Below are positions 43,901-53,484 of a DNA stretch of 64,000 bases, one piece after another (within the stretch, counting starts at the first letter, position 1; every line of letters begins with the position of its first letter). The stretch covers positions 124,001 to 188,000 of the forward strand of contig NZ_JAUSTK010000006.1 in assembly GCF_030812855.1 (NCBI RefSeq), written 5' to 3'. The notes under the pieces were generated by a model. It saw only the letters and a program-made list of their open reading frames with translations, was not told the DNA's origin and made no database searches. This DNA is from Paenibacillus wynnii. Lineage in GTDB: Bacteria; Bacillota; Bacilli; Paenibacillales; Paenibacillaceae. The translations under genes and the position numbers were made by a program.

Positions 43901-45306
43901 TGCGGATTGACGAAGGTGGAATATCGGTCAATTTCCTGACCTTCCCGCATTTTGATGGCTGCAAGCTCCGTAATATTGTTACGGGTAATAGAAAGACCCG
44001 TGGTCTCGATATCGAACACAACATAAGTGGCGGTCTTAAGATCAAGCGGTTGTGCATTCTCTACGATGTTCACAGAGTCATTCACAACGTTGGCTTCAAC
44101 CCCATACAACATTTTGATCTTGTTCTTGTGAGCAGAATGATTCGCATCAGGATAACATTGAACTCCACCATGATCCGTAACAGCGATGGCAGGATGGCCC
44201 CATTTGGCAGCCGTTTTGATATAGGCATCGATGGAGGCAACAGCATCCATTGAACTCATCGTAGTATGAAGGTGGAACTCGACCCGCTTCTTAGGGGCAT
44301 TATCCTTACGGGTTGGGGGAGCTTGTACCTCTGTCAGATCTGAAGGAATCATCATCAGTTCAGGAATCTGCATAAAACGGTCCATTTCAACCCGGCCGCG
44401 AGCTCTTACCCATTTTCCGTTGGCGAGCTGACTCATTATTTTCAAATCTTCTTTATTCTTGGCAAACATCTTCATTTGCAGGGAATCCGTGAAATCCGTC
44501 AAGCTAAACGTAAATAACGTGCTGCCATTTCGCAGCTCCTTGCGATCCAGGGCAAATATCGTACCTTGAATGGTAATTTTCTTCTCTTCATCTTGAATCT
44601 CAACAATAGGAACCGGAGGTTCTTTAATGTCATAACCCACCTGCAGTTTCACAACTTCATTGCCGTCATTCTCTTCTGCAGAATCTTCCGACTCTATAGA
44701 AGTCATCATTTGCTCTATGAACTCGCGTTCCTCCTGCTGAAGCTTTTGCTGGAACTCTTGCTGGAACTCTTCAACCACTCCAACGTGGCTGTCCTTTTCC
44801 GCAATTTGCACCTTTACCTTTAGAACAATCCCGAAAAACTTCTCATAAAATTTTATAATTGCGCTGTCGATCCCTTTTTTGCGGGCAAGCTCCAGGGAAG
44901 TAGAATCACTCATGATTAACAGCAGTGTATGGCCCTCCAGCTCTTGGGTGGAGCGTGTCAGCCAACCATTAACCGAAGGGATTTCCCGCTGTACCCACTC
45001 CACAAACAAACCCCAATATTCCTGAATAATATCTGCTCTGCTTATTTTCTCATCATATGTGAACAAAAAGCTTATTTTAGCAATATGCTGCATCTTTTCC
45101 CGCATTCTCAGGCAAAACGTACGGTAGGCTTGGGCGGGAACCAGAGTTTCTTTTACAATGGCAATATGCCAATCCCGGTTCTCCCGGCTAATCTCTACAC
45201 GGTCTATATATCCATCCAAGAAATAAGGATCAATAAGCCCCGGCGGAACCTCACCCTGCTTCATCAGCAGCTCAAATCTTCTTCTTCTCTCCTCGTTATG
45301 CTCCAT
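40966..45306 (-). CDS. polC: DNA polymerase III PolC-type
   Basis: The 1446-residue replicative polymerase of low-GC Gram-positives. In order: an N-terminal domain, an OB fold (about 235-330), a PHP domain split by a DEDDh proofreading exonuclease (VFDIETTGLSITRNNI to AHNARFDMGFIQ), zinc-finger cysteines (CANPECRHSEW...CPDCGG), palm and fingers with PDIDLNFSG, and a helix-hairpin-helix (SALQGIGDNAAYNIA). The C-terminus ends NQLSLF, which fits a beta-clamp binding motif. The ATG follows GGGGGGAAGGC. It lies between proS and rimP as in B. subtilis. Confidence 0.98.
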   Translation of the reverse strand: MEHNEERRRRFELLMKQGEVPPGLIDPYFLDGYIDRVEISRENRDWHIAIVKETLVPAQAYRTFCLRMREKMQHIAKISFLFTYDEKISRADIIQEYWGLFVEWVQREIPSVNGWLTRSTQELEGHTLLLIMSDSTSLELARKKGIDSAIIKFYEKFFGIVLKVKVQIAEKDSHVGVVEEFQQEFQQKLQQEEREFIEQMMTSIESEDSAEENDGNEVVKLQVGYDIKEPPVPIVEIQDEEKKITIQGTIFALDRKELRNGSTLFTFSLTDFTDSLQMKMFAKNKEDLKIMSQLANGKWVRARGRVEMDRFMQIPELMMIPSDLTEVQAPPTRKDNAPKKRVEFHLHTTMSSMDAVASIDAYIKTAAKWGHPAIAVTDHGGVQCYPDANHSAHKNKIKMLYGVEANVVNDSVNIVENAQPLDLKTATYVVFDIETTGLSITRNNITELAAIKMREGQEIDRYSTFVNPHEKIPYHIQQLTNITDEMVRDAPDLEPVLHKFVEFIGEESILVAHNARFDMGFIQASLIKLGLPQLTNPSLDTLELARLLHPSMKNHRLNTLADKYKVLLESHHRAIDDTIALGGILTGLLADAEKLKGMTRLERLNDYVGNDLSNTRPFHCGIYALNAIGKKNLYKLISLSHTEYFKRVPCIPKSKLVELRDGLLVISGCERGEFFEAVLNKTTEEAMEVAQFYDILEIQPITMYMHLVDKGFVASPEEIRGALRKVCEIGEQLNKPVIATGNVHYLEPRDKLFRDITINGITGFSPLKDQRKPDAHFRTTEEMLAEFEFLGAEKAMEVVVTNTVELAERFEELELFPEKLFTPIIEGADEEIRETCYNTAKSIYGEELPEVVIARLEKELAPIIKFGFSANYLISERLVKKSNQDGYLVGSRGSVGSSVVATFLGISEVNPLPAHYICANPECRHSEWFLDGSVPSGFDLPDKTCPDCGGKLRGEGQDIPFETFLGFKGDKVPDIDLNFSGEYQPNAHNFTKTMFGPDNVFRAGTIGTVAEKTAFGFTKKYEELHQKRWRGAEIGRLAAGCTGVKRSTGQHPGGIVVLPDYMEIEDITPVQYPADDVNSEWKTTHFDYHAFDANLLKLDILGHDDPTMMRMLQDLTGVDPTTIPMNDPKVMSMFNSTESLGVRPEQIRTPVATYGVPEMGTRFVRQMLVEAQPATFADLLQISGLSHGTGVWLGNAQELIKNNTCNIKTVIGCRDDIMLFLIYKAGMDAGLAFKITESVRKGKGLSAEWIEEMKKCKVPQWYIDSCLKIQYMFPKAHAAAYVISAVRTAYFKLYHPIEYYATYFSVRAADFDIELCCQGYDAIARQIVDIEQKGFQALPKEKAMLPILEMALEMTARGFAFKNIDLYRSDATRFTVDGDSLIPPFSALQGIGDNAAYNIAAAKDAGEFLSIEDFQQKSKASKTVIELLTNMGCFRGLPESNQLSLF

Positions 45307-45404
45307 GCCTTCCCCCCACCTTTAATCCTTCACATAGCAAGGCCTATCCGAATCTATAACTTAGTATAATACTAGACTTACGATACAAAAGACTATTCAT
45401 CTAA

Positions 45405-45474
45405 AAACTAAAAGCTTCCGGTGTCAAAAAGCATTGGGTTCTTTCGGCCCGCCGACTCCTTTTTGCCAGAAGCT
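45405..45474 (-). terminator. Terminator of proS
   Basis: A 16-pair stem in two contiguous blocks (45413-45421 with 45466-45474, and 45425-45431 with 45459-45465) is followed by TTTAGTTTTT on the minus strand. It ends the rpsB-to-proS group ahead of polC. Confidence 0.75.
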
Positions 45475-45521
45475 ACATTTAGTTTACAAATAAGGTTCAA
45501 ATAATAATGATCTAATCTCTC

Positions 45522-46979
45522 TTAATAAGCTTTAGCAAAAACAACGGTATGCTGTGCTGGCTTGCCGCAGCAAATACAGATATCCTTGGTTTCGGCCGGG
45601 TTAAATGGGATATTCCGGCTTGTTGCGCCAGTCTCTTCCTTAACCTTGGATTCGCATTCCTCAGATCCGCACCAGCCTGCAAGAGCGAAGCCGCGCTTTT
45701 CTTCCATTGAAGCCTTCATCTCATCCAGAGTATCTACCGAATAGAAATGATCCTCACGGAATTTAAGGGCACGTTCGAACATTTCGTTGTGAACCTGCTC
45801 CAGCATAGCTTGTACTTCTTCCACAAGGTTATCCTGTTGCACGATTTTCTTCTCGCCAGAAATACGGGACACAAGAACGCAGACACCGTTCTCCATATCA
45901 CGAGGCCCAAGCTCAAGACGAATCGGTACACCACGCATTTCATATTCATTGAACTTCCAGCCTGGAGTTACATCCGCACGATCATCCACTTTCACACGGA
46001 TACCAGCTTTCTTCAACTCGCTGAACAGTTCATCTGTCCGGCCAATAACCGCTTCGCGAGTCTTAGGAGGGCCAATTGGAATCATAATCACTTGAGTTGG
46101 TGCTACCTTCGGCGGCAAGGCCAGTCCGCGGTCATCACCATGTACCATGATCAGGGAACCGATTAAGCGCGTGCTCGTCCCCCAAGAAGTGGTGTGTACA
46201 TACTCAAGTACGTTATCCCGACTTAGATATTGTATATCAAAAGCCACTGCAAATTTAGTCCCTAGATAATGGGAAGTTCCAGCTTGAACAGCTTTACCGT
46301 CCTTCATCATCGCTTCAATAGAGTAGGTATCTACAGCTCCCGCGAATCTCTCGGAAGGTGTTTTCTGACCGGTAATTACCGGAATTGCCAAATACCCTTC
46401 TACAAAATCACGGTAAGTCTCCAACATTTGCATCGTTTCTTCACGGGCTTCGGTTTCATTCTCATGTGCGGTATGACCTTCTTGCCACAGGAATTCACTG
46501 GTACGGATAAAAGGCAGTGTACGCTTCTCCCAACGGACAACGTTAGCCCATTGATTAATAAGCACAGGCAAATCGCGATACGATTGAATCCACTTGGAGT
46601 ACATATGACCGATCATAGTTTCAGAAGTCGGACGAATCGCTAGACGCTCCTCGAGCTTATCCCCACCCGCTTCAGTTACCCAAGGCAGCTCCGGATTAAA
46701 GCCCTCAATATGATCCTTTTCCTTTTGGAAAAAGCTTTCCGGGATAAACAAAGGGAAATAAGCGTTTCTGTGTCCTGTCGCTTTGAATCGACGGTTCATT
46801 TCCTCTTGGATATGCTCCCAGATTTCAAAGCCGTCCGGTTTGAAGACAATACAACCCCGAACCGGGGAATAATCCATCAGATCGGCTTTTTTGATGACAT
46901 CAATATACCAACGCGAGAAATCTTCGCCCTGAGGCGTAATCTCTGTAACGAACTGTTTGTTGTTGTTGTTGTTAGACAT
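45522..46979 (-). CDS. proS: Prolyl-tRNA synthetase, archaeal/eukaryotic-like type
   Basis: A 485-residue class II synthetase. Motif 2 lies around RWEKRTLPFIRTSEFLWQEGHTAH and motif 3 around MVHGDDRGLALPP. The anticodon-binding domain and a C-terminal zinc-type domain follow (CGSEEC and CICCGKPA), and the protein ends in Tyr. The short length, the absence of the roughly 180-residue INS editing insertion and this C-terminal domain mark the archaeal/eukaryotic type (ProS3). B. subtilis has the long bacterial type (564 residues) at the same locus. The ATG start has an AGGAAT-type SD. It is flanked by rseP and polC. Confidence 0.95.
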   Translation of the reverse strand: MSNNNNNKQFVTEITPQGEDFSRWYIDVIKKADLMDYSPVRGCIVFKPDGFEIWEHIQEEMNRRFKATGHRNAYFPLFIPESFFQKEKDHIEGFNPELPWVTEAGGDKLEERLAIRPTSETMIGHMYSKWIQSYRDLPVLINQWANVVRWEKRTLPFIRTSEFLWQEGHTAHENETEAREETMQMLETYRDFVEGYLAIPVITGQKTPSERFAGAVDTYSIEAMMKDGKAVQAGTSHYLGTKFAVAFDIQYLSRDNVLEYVHTTSWGTSTRLIGSLIMVHGDDRGLALPPKVAPTQVIMIPIGPPKTREAVIGRTDELFSELKKAGIRVKVDDRADVTPGWKFNEYEMRGVPIRLELGPRDMENGVCVLVSRISGEKKIVQQDNLVEEVQAMLEQVHNEMFERALKFREDHFYSVDTLDEMKASMEEKRGFALAGWCGSEECESKVKEETGATSRNIPFNPAETKDICICCGKPAQHTVVFAKAY

Positions 46980-47012
46980 GTAATGGAATTCCTCCCGTGA
47001 ATAAAAGCAAAA

Positions 47013-48275
47013 TTAACCGCTAATAAGGCGTAATATATCGTTATAAGTTACAACTATCATAAGCAGGAACAGCATCGCGAAACCTACAAAATGCACCATG
47101 CCTTCACGACCTGGATCTACTGGTTTACCGCGCAGTGCCTCAACACCGAGGAATACCAAACGGCTTCCATCAAGTGCAGGAATCGGCAGCAGGTTAAAGA
47201 TACCCAGATATAGGCTGAGAATTGCGGCCCAATACGTAAGATATTCAATACCTTGCTTAGCAATCTGCCCGGTCATTTCAAAGGTTCGTACAGGCCCCCC
47301 GATATCATCCATATTGAACTGGTTAATCAGCTGCTTAAAGCCTATAAAAATAGCTTTAGTCGTGCTGACCATAGCAGTTCCCGCTCCAGTTATGGTCTCA
47401 CCTATTGTTGCTGAACGGCTTGGCATTTGAGGTGTAATTCCCACCTTTCCGCCTTCCTGTCCTTCCATGCTGCGTGGTGTCAGAGTGAAATCAATCGTCT
47501 GATTATCTCTTACAATGGACCACTTCATGGCTTCACCTTTAGATTCAGAAGTCATCGTAATCATCTTTTGGTAATCGGCACCTATCTTCTCACCATTTAT
47601 AGATTCTACAATATCTCCCTTTTGCAATCCGGCTTCCTGGGCAGGCATGTTAGGAGAAACATCACCAATCCTAACTTCCACTGGAACCCCAACCATTTGC
47701 AAGTGAACCGCGAACAAAACAAAGGCAAGCAGGAAGTTCATGACGGGTCCGGCAAAAATGGCAATCGAGCGTTGAGCTACCGTTTTGCTGCCGAATTGAC
47801 GATCCTTGGGGGCAATCTGTGTTTGCTGCCCTCCCCGGATAAGCATCGCTTGAGGATGAACCTCATAAGTAGTGACATCTCCATCCACATCAAGCCTGAT
47901 TTGCAAGTTATTCTCCAGGTCTGTATATTGCGCCTCTCCACGAATAACATTTCTGCGGGTATCCAGAGCATCCAGATAGATGTTCTTCACTTTATTATCT
48001 TGACCAAGTCTTACCGCTATGGTCTGTCCTGCTCCAATCTCGATAATTTCAGGATCTTCACCGGCCATCCGAGCGTAACCGCCAAAAGGCAGCAGTCGCA
48101 ATGTAAACTGAGTTTCATTGCGTTTATAAGAAAACAGTTTCGGGCCGAAACCGATAGCAAATTCTCTTACCAATATTCCGGCGCGTTTGGCAAAATAGTA
48201 ATGCCCCCATTCATGGACAGTCACTAGGACAAAAAACATGAGCACCGTCAAAAAAACAACTTGAACCATTTCCAA
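47013..48275 (-). CDS. rseP: Site-2 protease RseP/RasP
   Basis: A 420-residue intramembrane zinc protease that cleaves anti-sigma factors, FtsL and signal-peptide remnants. HEWGH (H21-E22-H25) is in the first transmembrane helix, a PDZ domain is at about 195-275 (IGDVSPNMPAQEAGLQKGDIVESINGE), and the second metal motif is NLLPIPALDGSR. The start used is TTG at 48275, about 10 bases behind GGGGG; the ATG two codons later is possible. It follows dxr and precedes proS, as in B. subtilis. Confidence 0.95.
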   Translation of the reverse strand: MEMVQVVFLTVLMFFVLVTVHEWGHYYFAKRAGILVREFAIGFGPKLFSYKRNETQFTLRLLPFGGYARMAGEDPEIIEIGAGQTIAVRLGQDNKVKNIYLDALDTRRNVIRGEAQYTDLENNLQIRLDVDGDVTTYEVHPQAMLIRGGQQTQIAPKDRQFGSKTVAQRSIAIFAGPVMNFLLAFVLFAVHLQMVGVPVEVRIGDVSPNMPAQEAGLQKGDIVESINGEKIGADYQKMITMTSESKGEAMKWSIVRDNQTIDFTLTPRSMEGQEGGKVGITPQMPSRSATIGETITGAGTAMVSTTKAIFIGFKQLINQFNMDDIGGPVRTFEMTGQIAKQGIEYLTYWAAILSLYLGIFNLLPIPALDGSRLVFLGVEALRGKPVDPGREGMVHFVGFAMLFLLMIVVTYNDILRLISG

Positions 48276-48408
48276 AGTGTAACATCCCCCTTTAGGTGTA
48301 AGACCGAAGTATGTCCTCTTAATTTATCATTATTCTCCGATCAGGCACAAGAGAATCAACAGTCGAAACCTATTTATTAGGGCAAAACAGAAATTTTAAC
48401 CGTAATTA

Positions 48409-49548
48409 TTATATTTTGGCAGAAAGTGCACGGACCGTTCGATCACAATGATGTATCTGCTCCAGATCAGGACTACTCTCATTAATGTGGCGATCGAGTA
48501 TTTCCGCTATGATTTCTTCAATCCGTAGAAAAGAGATTTCAGAGCGAAGGAATCGGCTGACAGCAATTTCGTTAGCAGCATTGAATGCCGTTGTTGCTGT
48601 CCCTCCAGCCCTGCCACATTCAATTGCCAGTCTTAGGGCCGGAAACCGCACATAATCCATCTCCCGGAACGTGAGGCTCCCTACAGATGCCAGTGATAGG
48701 CGCTGCGCCGGTGAATTCCAACGTTCGGGGTAGGTCAGTGCATACTGGATGGGAACTCTCATATCCGGGCTGCCCAACTGAGCTATAATACTGCTGTCTC
48801 GAAACTCAACATAGGAATGGATAATACTCTCGGGATGAAGAAGTACATTGATTTGATCATAAGACAGACCGAACAGCCAGTGGGCTTCAATCACTTCAAG
48901 ACCTTTGTTCACCATTGTAGCTGAATCGATCGTAATTTTGGACCCCATAGTCCAATTAGGATGACGTAGTGCATCCTCCAACGTTACATTCTTCAACTGC
49001 TCCCGGCTGTAATCCCGAAAAGACCCTCCGGAGGCCGTAAGCGTTATACCTGCAACATCCTCACGATTTTCCCCATTCAAGCATTGAAAAATGGCTGAAT
49101 GCTCGCTATCGATAGGCAGTAGGGAAACTCCCTTACGGGCAGCAAGCTCCGTTACCAAATGTCCAGCCGTAACAAGTGTCTCCTTATTAGCTAGTCCAAT
49201 ATGCTTGCCAGCTTCAATAGCCGCCAGTGTAGATTGGAGCCCAATACTACCCATGACTGCCGTTACAACCGTGTTAGCGTCACCGCCCGCAGCAACCTCT
49301 ACCAGACCTTCGTTCCCGCTGAAAAGCTCTATGCCAGCAGGCAGGCTGGATCTGATCTCGTCAGCCAAATGAGGTGTAGCCACTGAGACACGGCGGGGTT
49401 TGAATCGTTTGACCTGCTCAAGCAGTAATCTGACGTTGCTTCCCGCCGCCAAACCGTCAACTTCAAAAGCATCGGGGTGCATGGCCACGACATCCAGTGT
49501 CTGTGTGCCAATCGAACCCGTAGAGCCGAGAACACTGATCTTTTTCAC
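48409..49548 (-). CDS. dxr: 1-deoxy-D-xylulose 5-phosphate reductoisomerase
   Basis: A 379-residue enzyme of the MEP isoprenoid pathway. The NADPH loop is LGSTGSIGTQTL. Metal and substrate motifs are LLPIDSEHSAIFQC, TASGGSFRD, HPNWTMGSKITIDSATMVNKGLEVIEAHWLF and NAANE. The start is GTG at 49548, with GGAAGTAGGTG upstream. It feeds undecaprenyl phosphate made by UppS, encoded two genes upstream. cdsA is 20 bases upstream. Confidence 0.97.
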   Translation of the reverse strand: MKKISVLGSTGSIGTQTLDVVAMHPDAFEVDGLAAGSNVRLLLEQVKRFKPRRVSVATPHLADEIRSSLPAGIELFSGNEGLVEVAAGGDANTVVTAVMGSIGLQSTLAAIEAGKHIGLANKETLVTAGHLVTELAARKGVSLLPIDSEHSAIFQCLNGENREDVAGITLTASGGSFRDYSREQLKNVTLEDALRHPNWTMGSKITIDSATMVNKGLEVIEAHWLFGLSYDQINVLLHPESIIHSYVEFRDSSIIAQLGSPDMRVPIQYALTYPERWNSPAQRLSLASVGSLTFREMDYVRFPALRLAIECGRAGGTATTAFNAANEIAVSRFLRSEISFLRIEEIIAEILDRHINESSPDLEQIHHCDRTVRALSAKI

Positions 49549-49568
49549 AGGTGCACCTACTTCCTCCG

Positions 49569-50372
49569 TTAATAGTATGGCATGAGCATAATAATATGTA
49601 CGAACGGAAATACGATAATCCAGCTGTCACAGCGATCCAGAATACCGCCATGCCCGGGCAGGAGTGATCCCGAGTCTTTGATGCCGTATATCCGTTTATA
49701 GGCTGATTGAACAAGATCTCCAAGCTGGCCCACACAGGCACACGAGAGACCGATTAATAATGCCCGGCCAACCGTCAGCAGATCAGGAACGATAATGGCA
49801 AAAATAACGGAAATAACCATAGATATAAGAACTCCGCCAACAGCTCCCTCAACCGTTTTGTTAGGGCTGATAGCAGGCCACAGCTTGTTCTTCCCCAATT
49901 TCCTGCCTACAAAATAAGCTCCGGCATCACTGCCCCAAATACAGGACAATAATAAGAACGTCCACATAAGACCATACCCATCATTGGAAGCACGGGACAA
50001 AGCCATATAAGAAAAACCCATTCCGATGTATAAAATACCGAGGAAAAGTAACGAGATACTGCGAATATCCATTTTATTCTTGGTAAACACTGTGATCAAT
50101 AGAAAAAGGAAAAGCAACAGCCATATTACCCGTTCCAAAGAAACCGGTGGGGTTAGGTCAAGCAAGTTCCATGGAGTCATGAAATACAGGATGCCTAAAT
50201 ATCCTATAATAGCAGTTTTGCTAAAAGAAAGCGTACCCGTCATTTTCACAAACTCATAGTACCCGATTAATGCCATCCCAATCAGCAAAAGCTGATACCA
50301 CCAGCCTCCGAGCAAGCATAAACCTAAAAACAAAACTCCGGCCACAATACCGGTTATTAATCGTTGCTTCAA
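49569..50372 (-). CDS. cdsA: Phosphatidate cytidylyltransferase (CDP-diacylglycerol synthase)
   Basis: A 267-residue polytopic membrane enzyme activating phosphatidic acid with CTP. The CDS signature is complete near the C-terminus (SAYKRIYGIKDSGSLLPGHGGILDRCDS). Seven to eight hydrophobic segments are visible. The ATG has a GGAT/AGG-type SD. It is between uppS and dxr as in B. subtilis. Its product is the substrate of PgsA encoded at 7 kb. Confidence 0.96.
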   Translation of the reverse strand: MKQRLITGIVAGVLFLGLCLLGGWWYQLLLIGMALIGYYEFVKMTGTLSFSKTAIIGYLGILYFMTPWNLLDLTPPVSLERVIWLLLFLFLLITVFTKNKMDIRSISLLFLGILYIGMGFSYMALSRASNDGYGLMWTFLLLSCIWGSDAGAYFVGRKLGKNKLWPAISPNKTVEGAVGGVLISMVISVIFAIIVPDLLTVGRALLIGLSCACVGQLGDLVQSAYKRIYGIKDSGSLLPGHGGILDRCDSWIIVFPFVHIIMLMPYY

Positions 50373-50393
50373 AGGATTCCATCTCCTATCAGG

Positions 50394-51161
50394 CTACTTC
50401 AGTCCACCATAACGGCGTGAACGGCGCTGGTATTCAGCAACAGCCTCCAGCAAATGCTCTTTGTTGAATTCCGGCCAAAGCACATCCGTAAACCAGAGCT
50501 CACTATAGGCAAGCTGCCAAAGCATGAAATTGCTGAGCCGCATCTCTCCACTTGTCCGAATAAGCAGATCAGGGTCTGGAAGGCCTCCCGATAAAAGTCG
50601 GCTATCAATTAAATCAGCTGTAATGTGTTCCGGGGACAGCAGACCTGCTTGAATATCCTCACCCATAGCACGCATGCAGTCTTCAAGCTCTTTGCGTGCA
50701 CCGTAATTTAGAGCAAAATTTAAGATAAGACCCGTATTGTGCTCCGTCCTAGATACCGCTTCCTCCATGGCTTTGCGGGTAAAAGAAGGCAGAGCCTCCG
50801 CATCGCCCATCACTTTTACCTGTACGTTCTTGGCAATCAAGTCATCAAGTTCAAGAGCCAAAAATTCCTCAGGTAAACGCATGAGAAAATCAACTTCTTC
50901 TTTGGGACGTTTCCAATTCTCAGTCGAGAATGCATACATCGTTAAGTACTGAATACCTAGCTCATCCGCGGCGATCGTAGCGCGTTTTACCGCCTTCATC
51001 CCGTTCTGATGACCGACAATGCGCGGTAATCCCCGACGTTTGGCCCAGCGGCCGTTGCCGTCCATAATGATCGCAACATGCCGGGGAATATTATCCGGTG
51101 AAATCTCGACCGGCGTCTGCCGGTCTTCCCGGTTCAGCCAAGCTTGAACCCGTTTGATCAT
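50394..51161 (-). CDS. uppS: Undecaprenyl diphosphate synthase (isoprenyl transferase)
   Basis: A 255-residue cis-prenyltransferase making the C55 lipid carrier for wall polymers. Signatures: HVAIIMDGNGRWAKRRG (catalytic Asp), YLTMYAFSTENWKRP, and DLLIRTSGEMRLSNFMLWQLAYSELWF. I chose the ATG at 51161 with GGAGG 8 bases before. A longer in-frame start adds 12 residues through the frr terminator region. Confidence 0.97.
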   Translation of the reverse strand: MIKRVQAWLNREDRQTPVEISPDNIPRHVAIIMDGNGRWAKRRGLPRIVGHQNGMKAVKRATIAADELGIQYLTMYAFSTENWKRPKEEVDFLMRLPEEFLALELDDLIAKNVQVKVMGDAEALPSFTRKAMEEAVSRTEHNTGLILNFALNYGARKELEDCMRAMGEDIQAGLLSPEHITADLIDSRLLSGGLPDPDLLIRTSGEMRLSNFMLWQLAYSELWFTDVLWPEFNKEHLLEAVAEYQRRSRRYGGLK

Positions 51162-51186
51162 TTCCGTTTCCTCCAAGCTCTTATCA

Positions 51187-51232
51187 GAAAGAGACAAACC
51201 CCACCAATAAACGGAGGGGCTTTTAGTCTCTT
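51187..51232 (-). terminator. Terminator-like hairpin behind frr
   Basis: AAGAGAC/GTCTCTT forms the outer stem and GCCCC/GGGGT an inner one. Only TCTG follows on the minus strand, so it may be a weak terminator or an RNA-stability element between frr and uppS. Confidence 0.5.
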
Positions 51233-51239
51233 AAATTCT

Positions 51240-51793
51240 TTATACTTCCATAATTTCTTTTTCTTTGGCTAAGAGCACTTTGTCGACCTCGGCAATAAAT
51301 TTATCCGTTGTCTTTTGAATTTCTTCTTGATGTCCACGTGATTCATCTTCCGAAATACCGTTTTTCTCCATCTTCTTAATATCGTCGTTAGCATCACGGC
51401 GAATATTTCGGATAGCTACCTTCGCCTCTTCACCGAATTTTTTCGTGAATTTCACAAGCTCGGTACGACGCTCTTCCGTAAGCGGAGGAATGGATAGACG
51501 AATTGTAGTTCCATCATTAGCTGGGGTTAGCCCAAGATCAGACTTCATAATCGCACGTTCGATGTCAGAAACCGATGTTTTATCCCAAGGTTGGATCAAC
51601 AATGTCCGTGAATCCGGGGTATTAATATTGGCTAGCTGATTAATTGGGGTAGGAGAACCGTAATATTCAACCTGAATGCGATCGAGAAGTGACGGTGTGG
51701 CGCGTCCAGCCCGCAAAGAAGCCAAATCACGCTTTAGCGATAAAATCGCTTTCTCCATGCGCTCTTCGGTATTTTTCTTGACCGATTGTGGCA

Positions 51794-51794
<1 letters not shown>
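51240..51794 (-). CDS. frr: Ribosome recycling factor
   Basis: A 184-residue tRNA-shaped factor that splits post-termination ribosomes with EF-G. It has the coiled-coil helices and the signature region [33 protein letters not shown]. It is full length (185 in B. subtilis). The ATG shares one base with the pyrH stop (TAATG), with AAAGGGAG upstream, so it is coupled. Confidence 0.97.
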
Positions 51795-52585
<791 letters not shown>

Positions 52586-52632
52586 TCAAGATAACGTACT
52601 AGGAAAACGGCGGTTCTTATACCCTGTGTTTA

Positions 52633-52666
52633 TAAAAGACGGAACACTACGTGTACGTGTCCCGTT
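52633..52666 (-). terminator. Terminator of tsf
   Basis: A 9-pair stem (52639-52647 with 52657-52665) is followed by CTTTTATA on the minus strand, about 50 bases after the tsf stop. Confidence 0.6.
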
Positions 52667-52715
52667 CTTCTCTTAATCATATTCATTAGTTATCCCTTAC
52701 AGTTACAAGGATATC

Positions 52716-53366
52716 TTATTGGTTTACTTGTGCCATTACTTCTTCAACGAAGTTGTCGACTTTCTTTTCCAGACCTTCACCAAGCTCGTAACGAACAAAA
52801 CGACGAATGGAGATGTTTTCTCCGATCGTGCTGATTTTTTCATTCAACAGCTGGGAGATCGTTTTGTCTGGGTTTTTAACAAAGGTTTGCTCAAGCAAGC
52901 AATATTCTTCGTAGTATTTGCTGATACGGCCTTCAACCATTTTTTCAACAATTTTTTCAGGCTTGCCTTCGTTAAGAGCTTGGGCCTTCAAAATTTCTTT
53001 TTCTTTTTCTAAAGCATCTGTTGGCACTTCTTCGCGACGAACATAAAGCGGATTAGCTGCAGCGATTTGCATAGCGATATCACGTGCAAATTCTTTGAAT
53101 TGATCTGTTTTACCAACAAAGTCAGTTTCACAGTTGATTTCTACGAGAACCCCAATGCGGCCTCCAGCATGAATGTAAGATTCTACAGTACCTTCGGTTG
53201 CAATGCGTCCTGCTTTGCTTGCAGCTGCGGAAAGACCTTTTTCACGAAGCAATTCAGCGGCTCTAGTAATATCGTTATTAGCTTCTTCAAGCGCCTTTTT
53301 ACAATCAAGCATACCTGCGCCTGTTCTTTCACGAAGTTCTTTTACTGCTTTTGCATCTACTGCCAT
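52716..53366 (-). CDS. tsf: Elongation factor Ts
   Basis: A 216-residue guanine-nucleotide exchange factor of EF-Tu. The N-terminal UBA-like domain ([37 protein letters not shown]) and the core ([35 protein letters not shown]) are clear. It is of the short, single-core-domain type, shorter than B. subtilis Ts (293), so one subdomain is reduced. I chose the ATG at 53366 behind GGAGG. Confidence 0.96.
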   Translation of the reverse strand: MAVDAKAVKELRERTGAGMLDCKKALEEANNDITRAAELLREKGLSAAASKAGRIATEGTVESYIHAGGRIGVLVEINCETDFVGKTDQFKEFARDIAMQIAAANPLYVRREEVPTDALEKEKEILKAQALNEGKPEKIVEKMVEGRISKYYEEYCLLEQTFVKNPDKTISQLLNEKISTIGENISIRRFVRYELGEGLEKKVDNFVEEVMAQVNQ

Positions 53367-53408
53367 TGTTATTACCTCCAAATGAAATGTAGTTACATCT
53401 TATATCCT

Positions 53409-53441
53409 AAAAAAAGGGCAGTGAGAGGTTATCCACCTGCC
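53409..53441 (-). terminator. Terminator-like hairpin between rpsB and tsf
   Basis: GGCAG/CTGCC (53441-53437 with 53421-53417), with a further inner AGGT/ACCT pair, is followed by CTTTTTTT on the minus strand. It lies between two genes that are normally cotranscribed, so it probably lowers tsf relative to rpsB rather than ending the operon fully. Confidence 0.6.
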
Positions 53442-53484
53442 AACCACCCTTTTCATTTAAGTTCATGTTATAGATCGATAGTTA

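Noticed and set aside
46980..47012. T-box or riboswitch before proS
   Set aside because: Only 33 bases separate rseP's start side and proS coding, with no room for a T-box.
47427..48227. 266-codon plus-strand open frame opposite rseP
   Set aside because: It lies wholly within rseP, which is unmistakable. The product has no recognisable domain and no SD.
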